From NCBI GenBank assembly GCA_048213135.1, contig PS015010.1:1-64000 (forward strand): a stretch of DNA of 64,000 bases, written 5' to 3'. This document shows, piece after piece, positions 28,206 to 35,753 of this stretch. Every line of letters starts with the position of its first letter. Within the stretch, counting starts at the first letter, position 1. The notes below the pieces were generated by a model. It saw nothing but the letters and a program-made list of their open reading frames with translations. It made no database searches and was not told the origin of the DNA. The translations under genes were made by a program, and so were the position numbers. This DNA comes from Reclinomonas americana ATCC 50394. Its lineage: Eukaryota > Jakobida > Jakobea > Jakobida.

Positions 28206-29399
28206 ATGTCAAAACTGAATTTCTTTGAAAGGGCCGCTAAGTTCGGCCATTCAGCAGACGCACTCAAAGCGGGGCACGACATCTCGTCGGAGATCTCCGT
28301 ACCTAATCTCGATGAACTGAAAAAATTACTGGATGATGGATCTTCAGCAGAAGAAAAATCCAGCTTCGCCGGTTCCCTCGGAGCCGCACCCAACGACAGT
28401 GATCCGCAAAGCGGGCTGCTGAGCAGGGTGAACGCACACATTTTTGGTAATGCGCCTTTATCAGCCGATGATGAAGCCATGGTAAAACAGGCTTTCCCGC
28501 TGACAGTACTCACGCTTTCGGCAGAAAATAAAACATACCCGAAAGGAGAGAACTGCCTGGGTAAATCACAGCTGATCATCAACTGTAATTATGGTACTGT
28601 TACTATGGATGACCAGTCTTATGTTACCGTTTACAACTCTACGCTCAACTACACCATGGATACCCTGGTGCGTAATGGCAAGCCACCTGCCCAGTGGGGT
28701 GACTTCAATATTCTCGGTACGACCGGAACTACAGGCGGCGTGGGCGATGGCGGTGCCAAAGGTGGTACCGGCAGCACCGGCAAAGGGGGCAACTGCTCCA
28801 GCGCGGGTATTGCAGGCTCTCCCGGTGAAGATGGTAAAAAAGGCGATGATGGTAAAGAAGGTGGCGTGGGTAATACCGGCGGCACCGGTCTGCCCAGCAT
28901 GGCTGCTACCATACGCATCAACAACGAGATCAAAGGCACCAATTCGGTGATCATTTATTCCTGCTCCGGTGCAGGCGGACAAGGTGGTACCGGCGGCACT
29001 GGCGGTGAAGGTGGCAAAGGTGGTGATGGCGGCGATGGCGCTACTTGCGGTTGTACAGGTTCGGCTTGCGGTAACGGTGTTAACGGCGGCGCGGGCGGTA
29101 CCGGTGGTACAGGCGGACGCGGTGGCGATGGTATCGACGGACAAGGCAAGATCAACATCTTCGTTCAGAAGAAATTCTCCAGCTATATCCAGAAAGTGTA
29201 TGGCGATGCCAAACCCGGACAGGGCGGCACAGGCGGTACCGGTGGCACAGGCGGCGGACCAGGTTATCGCGGAAAGAATGGTAAACACAACAGCGGTGGC
29301 AGCAACGGTAACAGTGGCGGCCCGGGCAACAAAGGCAACAAAGGCGGCGCCGGTAATTATACAGGCAAAGCTGCTGAGATAATCGTTCAGTATTTGTAA
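28206..29399 (+). CDS. Glycine-rich GGxGGx repeat protein, paralogue 2
   Basis: 397 residues, no signal peptide. The N-terminus (LNFFERAAKFGHSADALKAG) aligns with that of the preceding gene, showing the two are paralogues. About residues 1-165 are non-repetitive. From about 170 to 390 the chain is dominated by GGTGGTGG, GGKGGDGGDG and GKAG-type tracts, split by a Cys-containing patch (CGCTGSACGNG) and a short hydrophobic segment (INIFVQKKFSSYIQ). It ends in AEIIVQYL, similar in position to the hydrophobic closing strand of paralogue 1. A perfect terminator follows 8 nt after the stop. Likely a structural protein of the cluster's assembly. Confidence 0.75.
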   Translation: MSKLNFFERAAKFGHSADALKAGHDISSEISVPNLDELKKLLDDGSSAEEKSSFAGSLGAAPNDSDPQSGLLSRVNAHIFGNAPLSADDEAMVKQAFPLTVLTLSAENKTYPKGENCLGKSQLIINCNYGTVTMDDQSYVTVYNSTLNYTMDTLVRNGKPPAQWGDFNILGTTGTTGGVGDGGAKGGTGSTGKGGNCSSAGIAGSPGEDGKKGDDGKEGGVGNTGGTGLPSMAATIRINNEIKGTNSVIIYSCSGAGGQGGTGGTGGEGGKGGDGGDGATCGCTGSACGNGVNGGAGGTGGTGGRGGDGIDGQGKINIFVQKKFSSYIQKVYGDAKPGQGGTGGTGGTGGGPGYRGKNGKHNSGGSNGNSGGPGNKGNKGGAGNYTGKAAEIIVQYL

Positions 29400-29407
29400 A
29401 CCCTTAT

Positions 29408-29449
29408 GCAGGTGAAGAGAAGGGACATCCCGGCTTCACCTGCTTTTTT
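29408..29449 (+). terminator. Strong Rho-independent terminator ending the giant-protein cluster
   Basis: GCAGGTGAAG (29408-29417) pairs perfectly with CTTCACCTGC (29434-29443), followed by six T. It separates the glycine-rich genes from the flavoenzyme gene, so the latter is either read through to or separately transcribed. Confidence 0.85.
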
Positions 29450-29469
29450 CATCTCCTAAACTAAAACCC

Positions 29470-31473
29470 ATGAACGAGGTTCAAAAAATACAATGCAAGA
29501 ATAAAGCCTGGTTTGTCATGTCCTTCTGTGTAACCGATGGCTCTAACCTGACACCCTCTACCAGCGATTTTCCCGTGCTGCAATCCGGCACAATTGACCT
29601 GGCCTCCAGTACTTTCGCGGAAGGCTCCGCCGTATGGCCGATTGTTTCCGCTGTACTTGGTAAAACACAACCTTCGCCCGACCAGGTAACCTTTGCCATG
29701 AATGATAAAACGGCCGTGTATGAAGTAACCGGCACCACGCTCAACTATTCCGTAAAATTTGTAGGTATTGTTGATGGCAAAGACAACCGTCCTGCAGGTT
29801 TCCCTGCGCAAATACCCATCAACAGCGTACCCTTCATCAACTGGGCTGAAACCATTGATGTGCCTGCCATATGGACCTGCGCTCCCCGCAATGGCGATGA
29901 TGTGGCCGCTGCCTGTAACTGGGCCGCGAAAAACGGTTACACCGTAAGACCAAGAGGCATTATGCACAACTGGTCACCACTCTCGGTAACACCAGGGTTA
30001 AGTACCTACGATAAAGTATTGCTGGTAGACACAACCAAAGCGCTTCATCAAATGACTTTCATCCCCGCATCGGGTAACAACGGACCTGCTGTAAGAGTGG
30101 GCGTAGGTGCCACTATGGGTAAACTCATGGCTTTTCTCGAACAACAAGCGGGAGGTAAAGGCAGTGCGCCGGGTTACAGCTTTCCGCATATACCCGCGCC
30201 GGATCACCTCACCGTTGGCGGTGTGCTCGCCATCAATGGTCACGGTACGGCTATCGCCACGGAAGCAGGCGATCATTTTCCAACTACTTATGGTTCGATG
30301 AGCAACCGCATACTTTCTTTAACGGCTGTAGTAACTGATCCTTCTTCAAAAGATCCGAACAGCTACCAGCTGAAAACTTTTGAAAGAGGTAATAAAGATC
30401 TCGAGGCGTTTATGACGCAACTGGGCAGGGCATTGGTGGTGGAAGCCACTTTGCAGGTGATCGACAACTACAACATGCGTTGCCTCAGTATTACCAACCT
30501 CGATAAATCTGTTCTCTTCAAAGAACCGCAGGGAGGTGTGATACCACCCAACAGTTGCGGCTATTTCCTGGAACAAAGCGGAAGGATAGAGATCATCTGG
30601 TTCCCGTTCAGCACCAATCCCTGGCTGAAAGTGTGGACAGTGGCACCGAATAAACCCGACAGCTCGAGACTGGTGACCGGTCCGAATAATTACCCTTTCT
30701 CCGACAACCTGCCCGAAGGTGTTACCACCATCGTAAAGATGATCACCAAAATACCGGGTGCTGCCGTAGCACTGGGTGCTGCCATGCAAACACTCAGCAC
30801 ATTCGGACTTGATGGAAAGAATTTTATCGGCGTGTCCGGTTCTTACCCGGTTTCGAGAGATATCTGGGGGGCGTCAAGAAATACCCTGCTCTATGTAAAG
30901 GATACCACCCTGCGGGTTACCGCGAATGGTTATGCCGTTCATATGAAAAGGGCTGACGTGCAACAGGCCATCGCCGACTTTACTGCCAAATTCGATGCCA
31001 TGCTGGAAAGCTACCGGCAGCAGGATAAGTATCCCATTAACTCACCGCTCGAGATCAGGGTGACCGGACTCGACAGCAGCGATGACATGCCAGGCAGGGC
31101 AAGACCCACCATATCGGGCCTGGCAACAGATGATGCTACTATAAAAAATGGATGGGATGTTGCGGTGTGGTTTGATGTACTTACACTGCCCGGTACACCT
31201 TATGAAAATGACTTTTATGAAGAAATGGAGGAGTGGTTCCTGGACAGGTTCAAGGAACCCAATGCCAAAGTATTTCCTGAATGGTCGAAAGGATGGGCCT
31301 ATACCGGTGCCGCGGGACCATGGAATAATTCTGCTTTCATGCAGCATATCAGGGATGGTTTCACTAAAGACAGGAAAACAGATGACAACTGGGCCTGGCA
31401 GAAATCAACCATGGAAAAATATGATGCGAAAGGGATATTCCAGGGTAAGCTGCTCAACGACCTGTTCAGTTGA
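29470..31473 (+). CDS. Cholesterol-oxidase-type (VAO family) FAD oxidoreductase with extra N-terminal domain
   Basis: 667 residues, no signal peptide. Residues about 1-105 are a separate beta-rich domain (AWFVMSFCVTDG, SGTIDLASSTF, TLNYSVKFVG) that I do not recognise. From about 120 the protein follows the vanillyl-alcohol-oxidase/BCO2-type cholesterol oxidase plan: VRPRGIMHNWSP with His166 in the position of the covalent FAD His, VRVGVGATMGKL, LTVGGVLAINGHGTA, and a long substrate-binding domain to the end. Bacterial BCO2 oxidises sterols with O2; the natural substrate here is unknown and need not be a sterol. It lies after the cluster terminator but on the same strand and 70 nt away. Confidence 0.75.
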   Translation: MNEVQKIQCKNKAWFVMSFCVTDGSNLTPSTSDFPVLQSGTIDLASSTFAEGSAVWPIVSAVLGKTQPSPDQVTFAMNDKTAVYEVTGTTLNYSVKFVGIVDGKDNRPAGFPAQIPINSVPFINWAETIDVPAIWTCAPRNGDDVAAACNWAAKNGYTVRPRGIMHNWSPLSVTPGLSTYDKVLLVDTTKALHQMTFIPASGNNGPAVRVGVGATMGKLMAFLEQQAGGKGSAPGYSFPHIPAPDHLTVGGVLAINGHGTAIATEAGDHFPTTYGSMSNRILSLTAVVTDPSSKDPNSYQLKTFERGNKDLEAFMTQLGRALVVEATLQVIDNYNMRCLSITNLDKSVLFKEPQGGVIPPNSCGYFLEQSGRIEIIWFPFSTNPWLKVWTVAPNKPDSSRLVTGPNNYPFSDNLPEGVTTIVKMITKIPGAAVALGAAMQTLSTFGLDGKNFIGVSGSYPVSRDIWGASRNTLLYVKDTTLRVTANGYAVHMKRADVQQAIADFTAKFDAMLESYRQQDKYPINSPLEIRVTGLDSSDDMPGRARPTISGLATDDATIKNGWDVAVWFDVLTLPGTPYENDFYEEMEEWFLDRFKEPNAKVFPEWSKGWAYTGAAGPWNNSAFMQHIRDGFTKDRKTDDNWAWQKSTMEKYDAKGIFQGKLLNDLFS

Positions 31474-31497
31474 GGATAAATGACTTATGAAATACAG

Positions 31498-31527
31498 GCG
31501 CCGGTTTTGTTCACCGGCGCTTTTTTT
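31498..31527 (+). terminator. Rho-independent terminator after the flavoenzyme gene
   Basis: GCGCCGGT (31498-31505) pairs with ACCGGCGC (31513-31520) over a 7-base loop and is followed by seven T. It closes the plus-strand block that began at 10014. Confidence 0.88.
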
Positions 31528-31642
31528 ATTGCAGGCATAAGTGCAGGGCATTGTATCTTCACTGCTTCTTTTCTTTCGTCCCTCATGATAGCTTCCGTTC
31601 CCTTGTGATTACCAACGATCATAAATATTCAACTGCGGAAAC

Positions 31643-33346
31643 ATGCGGCCTGTTGTGGTATTGGTACTTTTCTCCTGCCTGTCCCTTTCAGTAAAGGGGC
31701 AGTATAATTTTTATTTTGGAAACCTGCATGCGCATTCTTCCTATTCCGATGGCAATAAAGACAGTACAGCCAGCGGCTTCTATACACCCGGCGATGACTA
31801 CAATTACGCGAAGGCCAGCTACCACATGGACTTTCTTGGTATCGCCGATCATAATCATTACAACGCCTCCAACAACCCGGGTATGCACGTGGCAGATTAC
31901 GCGAAGGGCGTGTACCAGGCCGATACAGCCAACCGTGACGGTAGTTTTGTATGCCTCTACGGATTTGAATGGGGCGTGATCAGTAATGGCGGGCACGTGA
32001 TCACTTATGGTGTTCCGGGCCTGGTAGGCTGGGAGAGCGGAAGCGGGGCATGGGGACCTGCGAATAATTACGATATCTTCTGTGCCAAATCCGACTACAT
32101 GGCTTTCTGGTCAGTAATAAAAAATTATCCCCGTGCATTCTGTACACTGGCGCACCCGCAGAGCGGTGATTACAACGACCTGGCAGACGCGGCACCTTAC
32201 AGCACCCTGGCAGATTCCGCCATTGAAGGCATAGCGATCCGAAGCGGAAATGCAATGTCGGTAACCACCGATTATTCAGATCCTGCTCCCACACTGTATC
32301 AATCGGTTTATTTTAAAACACTGGCAAAAGGATATAAGCTTGGCCCTGTTGCCGACCAGGATAATCACTACACCACATTTGGCAGGACCAATAAAACCAG
32401 GACAGTTGTTTTGTCAACGGAATTATCCCGCGACAGTATCATGGCGGCTTACAAGGCCCGCCGCTTCTATGCCTCAGACGACTGGAACGCGAAAGTGACG
32501 TTTACAGTGAACGGATCTTTCATGGGCAGCGATATCACTACGTTCAGCGACGCGTCTATTTTTGTGATGACAGATGATGCCGATGGCGCAGCTGATCCGG
32601 TCAGCAAAATCGAATTATATTATGGATCTTACGGCAGCGGGATCAACCCGGTCATACTCACCTCCAATACCGGCAGCACCAGCCTCAGCTATACGCATCC
32701 CCTTGCCGCCGGCAGCAGGTATTATTATTTTGCAAAGATCACACAGCAGGACGGCGACATCCTGTGGACTTCCCCGGTATGGGTGTATCGTCCGCTGGTA
32801 TTGCCAATAGACATTACTGACTTTGCAGGAAAGCGGGTATCCCATACCGTTATATTGAACTGGAGATCGCTGGTGAACAGCGCGGCGTATTTTGAAGTGG
32901 AACGCTCTTCCGATGGGTTGAAGTATGAACGTATCGGTACGGTCATGTCCAGCGTTGCTTCTGCCGGAAATTATGACTTTACCGATCTGTTACCTGAAGA
33001 TGGTATTAACCTGTACCGGTTGCGGATAGTGGCTAAGGATGGCAGTGCCAGCTATTCCCCTGTTGTCGCCATTCCGTTCGATAGACCATTGGTCCGTATC
33101 CTTTCCGTTTACCCCAATCCCGCAGGTCCGGTACTGCATATGCTTTATGAAGCAGGCACCAACCGGAACGTTACCTGTGTTATCTATAACAGTGAAGGCA
33201 GGCAGGTAAAGTCATTCAGCAGTATGCTGAATACTGGTGTCAATATCATTCGGACTGATATTTCATCCTTAGCGGCAGGAACTTACTTTGTTGTTTTGAG
33301 CGAACCCGGCAAGCGAATCGCGGAGACCCGCTTCATTAAACAGTAA
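31643..33346 (+). CDS. Secreted PHP-domain phosphoesterase-like protein with T9SS tail
   Basis: 567 residues with a signal peptide at 1-19 (VVVLVLFSCLSLSVKG). The next residues give a PHP-domain metal signature: GNLHAHSSYSDG (HxH) and FLGIADHNHY, with LAHPQSGDY and VADQDNHY further on supplying likely metal ligands. This arrangement is typical of CehA/McbA-like secreted phosphoesterases or hydrolases. Residues about 385-470 are a fibronectin-like linker, and from about 485 a YPNPAGPV T9SS sorting domain ends in RFIKQ. It acts outside the cell or on its surface. The actual substrate (phosphate ester or carbamate) is not shown by the sequence. Confidence 0.82.
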   Translation: MRPVVVLVLFSCLSLSVKGQYNFYFGNLHAHSSYSDGNKDSTASGFYTPGDDYNYAKASYHMDFLGIADHNHYNASNNPGMHVADYAKGVYQADTANRDGSFVCLYGFEWGVISNGGHVITYGVPGLVGWESGSGAWGPANNYDIFCAKSDYMAFWSVIKNYPRAFCTLAHPQSGDYNDLADAAPYSTLADSAIEGIAIRSGNAMSVTTDYSDPAPTLYQSVYFKTLAKGYKLGPVADQDNHYTTFGRTNKTRTVVLSTELSRDSIMAAYKARRFYASDDWNAKVTFTVNGSFMGSDITTFSDASIFVMTDDADGAADPVSKIELYYGSYGSGINPVILTSNTGSTSLSYTHPLAAGSRYYYFAKITQQDGDILWTSPVWVYRPLVLPIDITDFAGKRVSHTVILNWRSLVNSAAYFEVERSSDGLKYERIGTVMSSVASAGNYDFTDLLPEDGINLYRLRIVAKDGSASYSPVVAIPFDRPLVRILSVYPNPAGPVLHMLYEAGTNRNVTCVIYNSEGRQVKSFSSMLNTGVNIIRTDISSLAAGTYFVVLSEPGKRIAETRFIKQ

Positions 33347-33355
33347 ACAATAGGA

Positions 33356-33613
33356 TCAGGCCAGTTTACTTTTCAGGAAACTTTCAATGGTGGAACAGGG
33401 AACAAAAAAAGGTTTCTCTGTGATAAGGAGTGCCAGGTCCTGGCCCTTTACCTGGTAAGAACCCGCAACGGTATTGCTGAGTACGCTCACAAAAAAAGAT
33501 CCCTCTTTATCATCGCCGGAAAAACGACCGCCTTGTTTTTCAATGGCCGATTGCGCTTTCTCTAAAATAACGGTAGGCTCGCCGGAAAAAGGTATAGTGA
33601 ATGAACAGGACAT
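33356..33613 (-). CDS. Small conserved hypothetical protein (85 aa)
   Basis: 85 residues, soluble, beginning MSCSFTIPFSGEPTVILEKAQ and ending in a helix (STIESFLKSKLA). The alternating beta pattern with a C-terminal helix recalls the small polyhydroxyalkanoic-acid-type or SRPBCC-like folds, but I cannot name a family. It lies 31 nt downstream of the TRIC-channel gene on the same strand and probably shares its transcript. It converges with the PHP gene, with only 9 bases between stops. Confidence 0.65.
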   Translation of the reverse strand: MSCSFTIPFSGEPTVILEKAQSAIEKQGGRFSGDDKEGSFFVSVLSNTVAGSYQVKGQDLALLITEKPFFVPCSTIESFLKSKLA

Positions 33614-33644
33614 AGTTTGCTTTTATGATAGGTCAATAAATAAT

Positions 33645-34250
33645 TTACATTTCAATTTTCGGCAGGCTCCACCTGAATTTAACTGCTGCCAAACGGAGCG
33701 CAATAATACTCATAATACTGATCACAGCCGCCCACCTGCCGGGCAGTTCCGCATATTTTAACAATAAGTACAGCGAGGCGCCCGCCAGGCAGGCCGTAGC
33801 GTATATCTCCTTGCGGAATATCTGCGGCACTTCGTTGATCAGTGTATCCCTGATCACGCCGCCCATCACAGCCGTGAACAAACCCATCAGCACCGCCGCC
33901 AGCGGAGCCACATCCAGCGCCAGTGCTTTTTCCATACCAATGATGGTATAAATGGCGATGCCAATCGTGTCAAACACCAGCATGATCTTCGGTATCTTTT
34001 TCCACTGCCTGTAAAATAAAATACTGAGGATAATTCCCGCAGTGATCACCACCAGGTAATTATTATCGGCCACCCAGGCAATGGGATGCGAGCCGAGGAT
34101 GATATCGCGTAAGGTGCCACCGCCGATGGAAGTGGCGAAAGCTGTAAAGCTTACCCCGAACAAATCCTTATACATATTTTTATCGGAAGCCGCCAGCGCA
34201 CCGGAAATGGCGAACATCAGCACCCCGAAAAGATTAAAATAATAAGCCAT
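33645..34250 (-). CDS. TRIC-type cation channel family protein (UPF0126/YadS-like)
   Basis: I choose the Met at 34250 (MAYYFNLFGVLMFAISGAL); the open frame extends to 34340 but the added residues are not family-like, and the promoter at 34268-34298 would lie inside them. 201 residues, about seven transmembrane helices in two inverted repeats. Diagnostic motifs are FATSIGGGTLRDI and AVMGGVIRDTL, the paired GGGxxRD/GGxxRD loops of prokaryotic TRIC channels. Known family members are trimeric monovalent-cation channels in the inner membrane. The substrate here is assumed from the family. Confidence 0.85.
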   Translation of the reverse strand: MAYYFNLFGVLMFAISGALAASDKNMYKDLFGVSFTAFATSIGGGTLRDIILGSHPIAWVADNNYLVVITAGIILSILFYRQWKKIPKIMLVFDTIGIAIYTIIGMEKALALDVAPLAAVLMGLFTAVMGGVIRDTLINEVPQIFRKEIYATACLAGASLYLLLKYAELPGRWAAVISIMSIIALRLAAVKFRWSLPKIEM

Positions 34251-34267
34251 GATCTTGCAGTTTAAAA

Positions 34268-34298
34268 CAAAAGTAATGGAGAACAGGGGGAGATGAAA
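34268..34298 (-). promoter_or_regulatory. Bacteroidota-type promoter of the TRIC-channel gene
   Basis: On the minus strand, TTTC (34298-34295), then 19 bases, then TACTTTTG (34275-34268), close to the TTTG-N19-TAnnTTTG consensus of the primary Bacteroidota sigma factor. The box ends 17 bases before the chosen start, which supports that start over the longer frame. Confidence 0.5.
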
Positions 34299-34333
34299 GC
34301 GCTTTGTTAAGAATTTCATCCTCCTGCTGCCGG

Positions 34334-34361
34334 TAAACAAAACCCCCGGACGAAACGGGGG
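34334..34361 (-). terminator. Rho-independent terminator of the homoserine dehydrogenase operon
   Basis: On the minus strand CCCCCG (34361-34356) pairs with CGGGGG (34348-34343), with a 7-base loop, followed by TTTTGTTT. It lies about 60 bases after the stop at 34424. Confidence 0.65.
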
Positions 34362-34423
34362 TCATTGTTATTAAAAAACCAAAACTAATAAGCGTACCAG
34401 GATACGTTGTCAAAACAAACCTT

Positions 34424-35683
34424 TTATACAACACCGGCCAGTTCCAGGCTGCGCCGGCTGATCTCTTTATAGGCAACCGATTCTATTACCGGGTCAGGGC
34501 ACAGGATCAGCGATACACCGGGTTGCTTCCACCAGTCACTGGCAGCCAGCTTCTCCGCGTGGATCACCGCGATAAGATGACTGTAATTAAATCCATTGTG
34601 CCATTCTTCCACCCATTCAAAATCATCCCGGTTGATCTTTTTCACATCATCGGTACTCACAAATACTTTCAGGTAATAATCGTTGGTGAGTTCAGAGTCG
34701 GTCAGTTGTGATATTTTTTTATACTCATATTTATAGTCGTAACGCAGGGCGGAAATATCACTCAGCACAGCCGACGCGGTAGGGAAAGCACCCGCCCCCT
34801 TGCCTTTGAAAAAATGTTTATCGGCAAATGTACTTTCTATCGTTACGGCGTTGAATTCGTTGCGAACGGCATACAGTTCGTCAGTATCATTAACGAGTTG
34901 CGGTAATACAAAAGCAGCCAGTTTTCCGTTCTCCAGTTTTTGCGCATTGGCCACCAGTTTAATGCCGAGCTTTTTTTCTTTGGCTACGTTGGCATCCTGC
35001 AGGCTGATCTGTTCTATACCGTTGAAAATAAAATCACCTGTAGCGGCTTTTACCCCAAAGGAATGCGCCAGCAGTATGGCGAGTTTGTTGGCAGCGTCAA
35101 AACCGCCGATATCGAGTTTGGGATTGCTTTCCGCGAAACCCAGTTGCTGTGCGGAAAGCAGCGCTTCCGAAAATTCGAGCTGCTCTTCCAGTATTTTGGT
35201 GAGAATATAATTGGTTGATCCGTTAATGATACCACGGAAAGAACGCAGCAGGTCATTGTCGTAATATTCTTCGAGATTGCGTACGATAGGCAGGCTGGCA
35301 CAACAGGCGGCTTCGTACAGGAAAGGCGTCTGGTATTCTTCCTGCAGTTGCAGCAGTTCTTCAAAATGTTCGGCAATCATTTTTTTGTTCGCACTTACCA
35401 CGGCCTTGCGTTTTTGCAAAGCTGTTTTTACAATCTGGAAAGCGGCATCCGCGTCGTCGATCAGCTCTACAATTACATTGATGCTGTCGTCGTTCAGTAA
35501 TACCGCCGCGTCGGTGGTAAAATGTTCCTGCGGGATGGCTCTTTTCTTCGCCGCGTCGCGGATGCATATTTTTTTGATCGTGGACTGCAGGGTGGGCGTG
35601 CTGTGCAGCACATCGTAAAGGCCTTTGCCTACTACGCCAAAACCAAAGAGACCTATGTTGAGTTTGTTATTTTTTCCAGCCAT
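34424..35683 (-). CDS. hom: Homoserine dehydrogenase
   Basis: Start chosen at 35683 (MAGKNNKLNIGLFGFGVVG); a longer frame to 35713 adds ten residues. 419 residues. The Rossmann motif GFGVVGKGL is at about 14-22, SANKKMIA holds the conserved Lys stretch, GIINGSTNYILTKI and ESNPKLDIGGFDAANKLAIL are family signatures. It reduces aspartate semialdehyde to homoserine with NAD(P)H in the cytoplasm, feeding methionine and threonine synthesis. The C-terminal 90 residues may be a divergent regulatory region. It is the second gene behind the SAM-I riboswitch, 70 nt after the cystathionine gamma-synthase-like gene, so high SAM should lower its expression. Confidence 0.9.
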   Translation of the reverse strand: MAGKNNKLNIGLFGFGVVGKGLYDVLHSTPTLQSTIKKICIRDAAKKRAIPQEHFTTDAAVLLNDDSINVIVELIDDADAAFQIVKTALQKRKAVVSANKKMIAEHFEELLQLQEEYQTPFLYEAACCASLPIVRNLEEYYDNDLLRSFRGIINGSTNYILTKILEEQLEFSEALLSAQQLGFAESNPKLDIGGFDAANKLAILLAHSFGVKAATGDFIFNGIEQISLQDANVAKEKKLGIKLVANAQKLENGKLAAFVLPQLVNDTDELYAVRNEFNAVTIESTFADKHFFKGKGAGAFPTASAVLSDISALRYDYKYEYKKISQLTDSELTNDYYLKVFVSTDDVKKINRDDFEWVEEWHNGFNYSHLIAVIHAEKLAASDWWKQPGVSLILCPDPVIESVAYKEISRRSLELAGVV

Positions 35684-35753
35684 GTTATGGTCAATTAAAA
35701 AGTTAAAAGTCAAAATTCAAAAATTGCCGATTCATTTCATCTTTGAACTTTTG

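Noticed and set aside
27335-29288. Long antisense frames (up to 240 codons) opposite the glycine-rich genes
   Set aside because: They arise because GGN codon repeats leave the opposite strand free of stops. The Pro/Thr/Ala-rich products have no independent support.
10014-29399. Giant cluster considered as a phage tail or contractile injection system
   Set aside because: No sheath, tube, baseplate gpJ/VgrG/PAAR, LysM or AAA+ component is recognisable. The glycine-rich proteins alone are not enough.
10014-29399. Cluster considered as a biosynthetic gene cluster
   Set aside because: No synthetase, carrier protein, terpene or RiPP enzyme is present; one glycosyltransferase and one hydrolase do not support it.
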